This document shows, piece by piece, positions 5,814 through 7,450 of a stretch of 7,450 nucleotides of DNA. This stretch comes from an uncultured Clostridia bacterium. GTDB taxonomy: Bacteria; Bacillota; Clostridia; Oscillospirales; Ruminococcaceae. The stretch covers positions 1 through 7,450 of the forward strand of contig CAMBHV010000056.1 of the NCBI GenBank assembly GCA_945867255.1, written 5' to 3'. The notes beneath the pieces were generated by a model. It worked only from the letters and a program-made list of their open reading frames with translations, did no database searches and was not told where the DNA came from. The position numbers were made by a program, and so were the translations under genes. Numbering within the stretch: position 1 is the stretch's first letter; the number at the start of each line of letters is the position of its first letter.

Positions 5814-5828
5814 ATGCGCACTGCGCAT
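5814..5828. repeat. Short palindrome between phoH and ybeY
   Basis: ATGCGCACTGCGCAT is a 7+7 inverted repeat around one central base, equivalent to a 6-bp RNA hairpin with an ACT loop. It starts four bases after the phoH stop. There is no T-tract, so it is not a terminator; it could be an mRNA stability or processing element, a protein site, or chance. Confidence 0.45.
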
Positions 5829-5861
5829 TGAAAATCAAACAGGAAAGGAATGTTGAGCACC

Positions 5862-6362
5862 ATGTCGCATAAAGTGTATATCACCAACAAACAAAAGGCG
5901 GTGAAGGTACCGTCTGGCCTTCGTATTCTCATTCGGCGTGCGTGCCACGCCGTTCTGGAATACGAGCATTTTGAAGGGCCGGCAGAGATTAGTGTTACGT
6001 TTGTGGACGATGAGGAGATTGCACGGTTGAACGAGCAGTATCGCAACAAACCGCAGCCCACAGATGTGCTGAGCTTCCCCTTGGGGGAAAACGGCAAATA
6101 TGACATCAACCAGGAGACGGGTGCGGCCATGCTGGGTGATATTGTGATCTCTATGCAGCGCGCTATGGAGCAGGCCAATTTGTACGGTCATTCTCTGCAA
6201 CGCGAAGTGGCTTATTTGACAGTTCACTCCATGTTCCATCTGCTCGGGTACGATCATGAGGCAGGGGGAATCGCAGCGGTACATATGCGCGAAAAAGAAG
6301 AAGCCACGCTGATTCAACTTGGCCTGCCGCGCACGGTTTCCTACAGTGTGGATCAGATATGA
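5862..6362 (+). CDS. ybeY: Endoribonuclease YbeY (16S rRNA maturation)
   Basis: A 166-residue metalloprotein of the UPF0054 family, normal length. The zinc site is complete: HSMFHLLGYDH, with H122, H126 and H132 (H-x3-H-x5-H). The upstream core blocks are AEISVTFVDDEEI (41-53), LN.QYRNK.QPTDVLSFP (57-73) and LGDIVIS (91-97). YbeY takes part in 16S rRNA 3'-end maturation and 70S quality control. Start choice: ATG at 5850 directly abuts the AGGAAAGGA site (5841-5849), leaving no spacing. ATG at 5862 has a workable 12-base gap and gives the family-like beginning M-S-H-K-V-Y-I-T-N, so it is preferred; the alternative adds four residues. It lies 52 bases after phoH, and its TGA overlaps the ATG of the kinase gene (ATGA at 6359-6362), implying coupled translation. 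Confidence 0.95.
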   Translation: MSHKVYITNKQKAVKVPSGLRILIRRACHAVLEYEHFEGPAEISVTFVDDEEIARLNEQYRNKPQPTDVLSFPLGENGKYDINQETGAAMLGDIVISMQRAMEQANLYGHSLQREVAYLTVHSMFHLLGYDHEAGGIAAVHMREKEEATLIQLGLPRTVSYSVDQI

Positions 6363-6817
6363 AAAAGCCGCCTTTTGTGCAAAGCTTTCGCTATGCCGCG
6401 CAGGGTATCTGCGCAGCGTTGCGGGAAGAACGCAACATGCGGTTTCACGTGTGTGCTGCGTTTTATGTGTATCTGTTCAGCCTGTTTTATGATTTTACAC
6501 GCACGGAGTACTGCCTGATCACCATTATGGTGGGCGGCGTGATTGCGTTGGAACTTGTAAATTCCAGCCTTGAGCGTGCGGTGGAACGCCCGGTGCCGGA
6601 ACGATATATGACAGCGGGGGCCGTGAAAGACATGGCGGCGGGCGCCGTGTTGGTGTTCAGCATTGCCAGTGCCATTTGCGGTGTGGTTTTATTTTTTGAT
6701 GTAGCTGCGTTTGGCCGTATGTGGCGCTTTTTCCTTCAATGGCCCTTGGCTGCATTTGTGCTTGTTATATCTTTCGTGTTGGCGTATCGGTTTATTTTTC
6801 ACAAAAAGGGAGAATAA
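6359..6817 (+). CDS. udpK: Undecaprenol/diacylglycerol kinase (DgkA family)
   Basis: A 152-residue integral membrane lipid kinase. Gram-positive members mainly phosphorylate undecaprenol to supply the carrier for cell-wall and surface glycan synthesis. Visible family blocks are F..A..GI...LREERNMRFH (10-30), the catalytic ELVNSSLE (65-72) corresponding to the usual E-x-x-NTAIE, and VKDMAAGAVL (89-98). Membrane segments lie at about 31-46, 52-68 and 93-114, and an additional hydrophobic segment at 127-147 ends in FHKKGE. The protein is longer than the roughly 120-130 residues usual for the family because of that fourth segment. NSSLE and a Glu at 76, where Asp is common, are mild departures; the catalytic Glu and Asn remain. 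The start overlaps the ybeY stop (ATGA). The symbol could equally be dgkA; substrate preference is inferred from phylogeny only. Confidence 0.9.
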   Translation: MKKPPFVQSFRYAAQGICAALREERNMRFHVCAAFYVYLFSLFYDFTRTEYCLITIMVGGVIALELVNSSLERAVERPVPERYMTAGAVKDMAAGAVLVFSIASAICGVVLFFDVAAFGRMWRFFLQWPLAAFVLVISFVLAYRFIFHKKGE

Positions 6818-6820
6818 TGT

Positions 6821-7450
6821 TTGCAGACAAAAACGGTGTTTGCCGCCCTGGTGGGCAGGCCTAATGTGGGAAAATCCAGCTTGTTGAACCGGTTGGTGGG
6901 AGAAAAGGTGGCCATTGTGACGGCCAAGCCGCAAACTACGCGCACACGCATTACGGGAATTCTTACCCAAAGGGCAACACAGTATGTGTTTTTGGATACC
7001 CCTGGTATCCATGCGCCACGCACCAAGCTTGGCCGGCGTATGGTGAAAACCGTGGCGGATAGTGTGGCTGAAGTGGATGTAGCCGTGATGGTGTTTGAAC
7101 CGTATGGCGATTTTACGCAGCAGGAACAGGAATTGATGGACGACATCCGGGCGAAGAAGCTTCCGGCCATTGGTGTAGTGAACAAGACGGATGCGCTTCG
7201 CAAGGAAGCCGATGGCGTTGCACGTGTAGCACAGCTGCAGGCAATGGGCCTGTTTGAACGCGTTTTGTGTGTCAGTGCGCGCAATGGGGATGGTTGTGAA
7301 GACTTGTTGCAAGCGATTGATGCCTATTCAGTAGAAAGCCCGCATTATTTCCCGGATGACGCCTATACAGACATGCCTGAAAAGGTTCTGGTGGCAGAAG
7401 TGGTGCGCGAGAAGATGCTGTTATACCTGTATGATGAGATCCCACACGGA
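6821..7450 (+). CDS. era: GTPase Era (5' portion, cut by window edge)
   Basis: 210 codons of an expected 300 or so are present. Era binds the 3' end of 16S rRNA and helps 30S subunit assembly. The GTPase motifs are all present: G1 GRPNVGKS (12-19), G2 region KPQTTR (36-41), G3 DTPG (59-62), G4 NKTD (121-124) and G5 VSAR (151-154). The final EKVLVAEVVREKML...DEIPHG is the entry to the C-terminal KH domain, most of which lies beyond the window. Start choice: TTG at 6821 gives M-Q-T-K-T-V-F-A-A-L-V-G-R-P, the typical Era beginning, with AAAAAGGGAG (6803-6812) about 8 bases upstream. An ATG at 6817 overlapping the udpK stop (TAATG) is out of frame and yields only about 15 codons. cdd (cytidine deaminase), often between the kinase and era in Bacillota, is absent here. 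Confidence 0.95.
   Translation, partial: MQTKTVFAALVGRPNVGKSSLLNRLVGEKVAIVTAKPQTTRTRITGILTQRATQYVFLDTPGIHAPRTKLGRRMVKTVADSVAEVDVAVMVFEPYGDFTQQEQELMDDIRAKKLPAIGVVNKTDALRKEADGVARVAQLQAMGLFERVLCVSARNGDGCEDLLQAIDAYSVESPHYFPDDAYTDMPEKVLVAEVVREKMLLYLYDEIPHG

Noticed and set aside
5850..5861. Upstream ATG as the ybeY start
   Set aside because: It touches the ribosome site directly, whereas the ATG at 5862 has usable spacing and gives a family-like N-terminus.
1..7450. CRISPR arrays, transposases, toxin-antitoxin or phage-defence genes
   Set aside because: No regularly spaced repeats, transposase motifs or defence-type domains were found on either strand.

Overview
The window looks like chromosomal DNA from a low-to-mid GC Bacillota (Firmicutes), most likely a gut-type clostridium of the Oscillospiraceae/Ruminococcaceae sort. 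The reasons are strong Shine-Dalgarno sites, the housekeeping order phoH-ybeY-udpK-era, a small four-cysteine protein of a kind I associate with that group, and a VTC-domain/DUF4956/Cthe_2159-like gene set. This assignment rests on recognising protein families by eye; no database search was run.

Region 1 (1-3310, + strand) is a three-gene operon. It encodes a VTC-type polyphosphate-polymerase-like protein, a DUF4956 membrane protein and a large secreted lipoprotein predicted to form a parallel beta-helix (Cthe_2159/DUF4353 type). The first gene is interrupted by an in-frame TGA at 620-622. Its reading frame continues intact for 59 more codons and still carries the conserved C-terminal motifs, so this is either a very recent nonsense mutation, a sequencing error or a readthrough site. 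The operon ends in a perfect 10-bp inverted repeat without a clear T-tract.

Region 2 (3353-3535, + strand) is a single tRNA-Thr(CGU) gene with its own near-consensus promoter, an encoded CCA and a strong intrinsic terminator.

Region 3 (3536-4843) is mostly non-coding. It holds a strong hairpin terminator (3845-3873), one minus-strand gene for a 72-residue protein with a C-x2-C...C...C pattern, and two similar short sequences (3781-3804 and 4403-4427) in the same orientation on either side of that gene. The latter may be remnants of a dispersed intergenic repeat. Roughly 600 bases before phoH have no supportable gene.

Region 4 (4787-7450, + strand) is a housekeeping operon with an extended -10 promoter: phoH (PhoH-like ATPase), ybeY (endoribonuclease for 16S rRNA maturation), udpK/dgkA (undecaprenol or diacylglycerol kinase) and era (ribosome-assembly GTPase, running off the right edge). 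Three of the four genes concern RNA metabolism or 30S ribosome maturation and one concerns lipid-carrier recycling. ybeY and udpK overlap as ATGA, and era appears to start at TTG three bases after the udpK stop codon.
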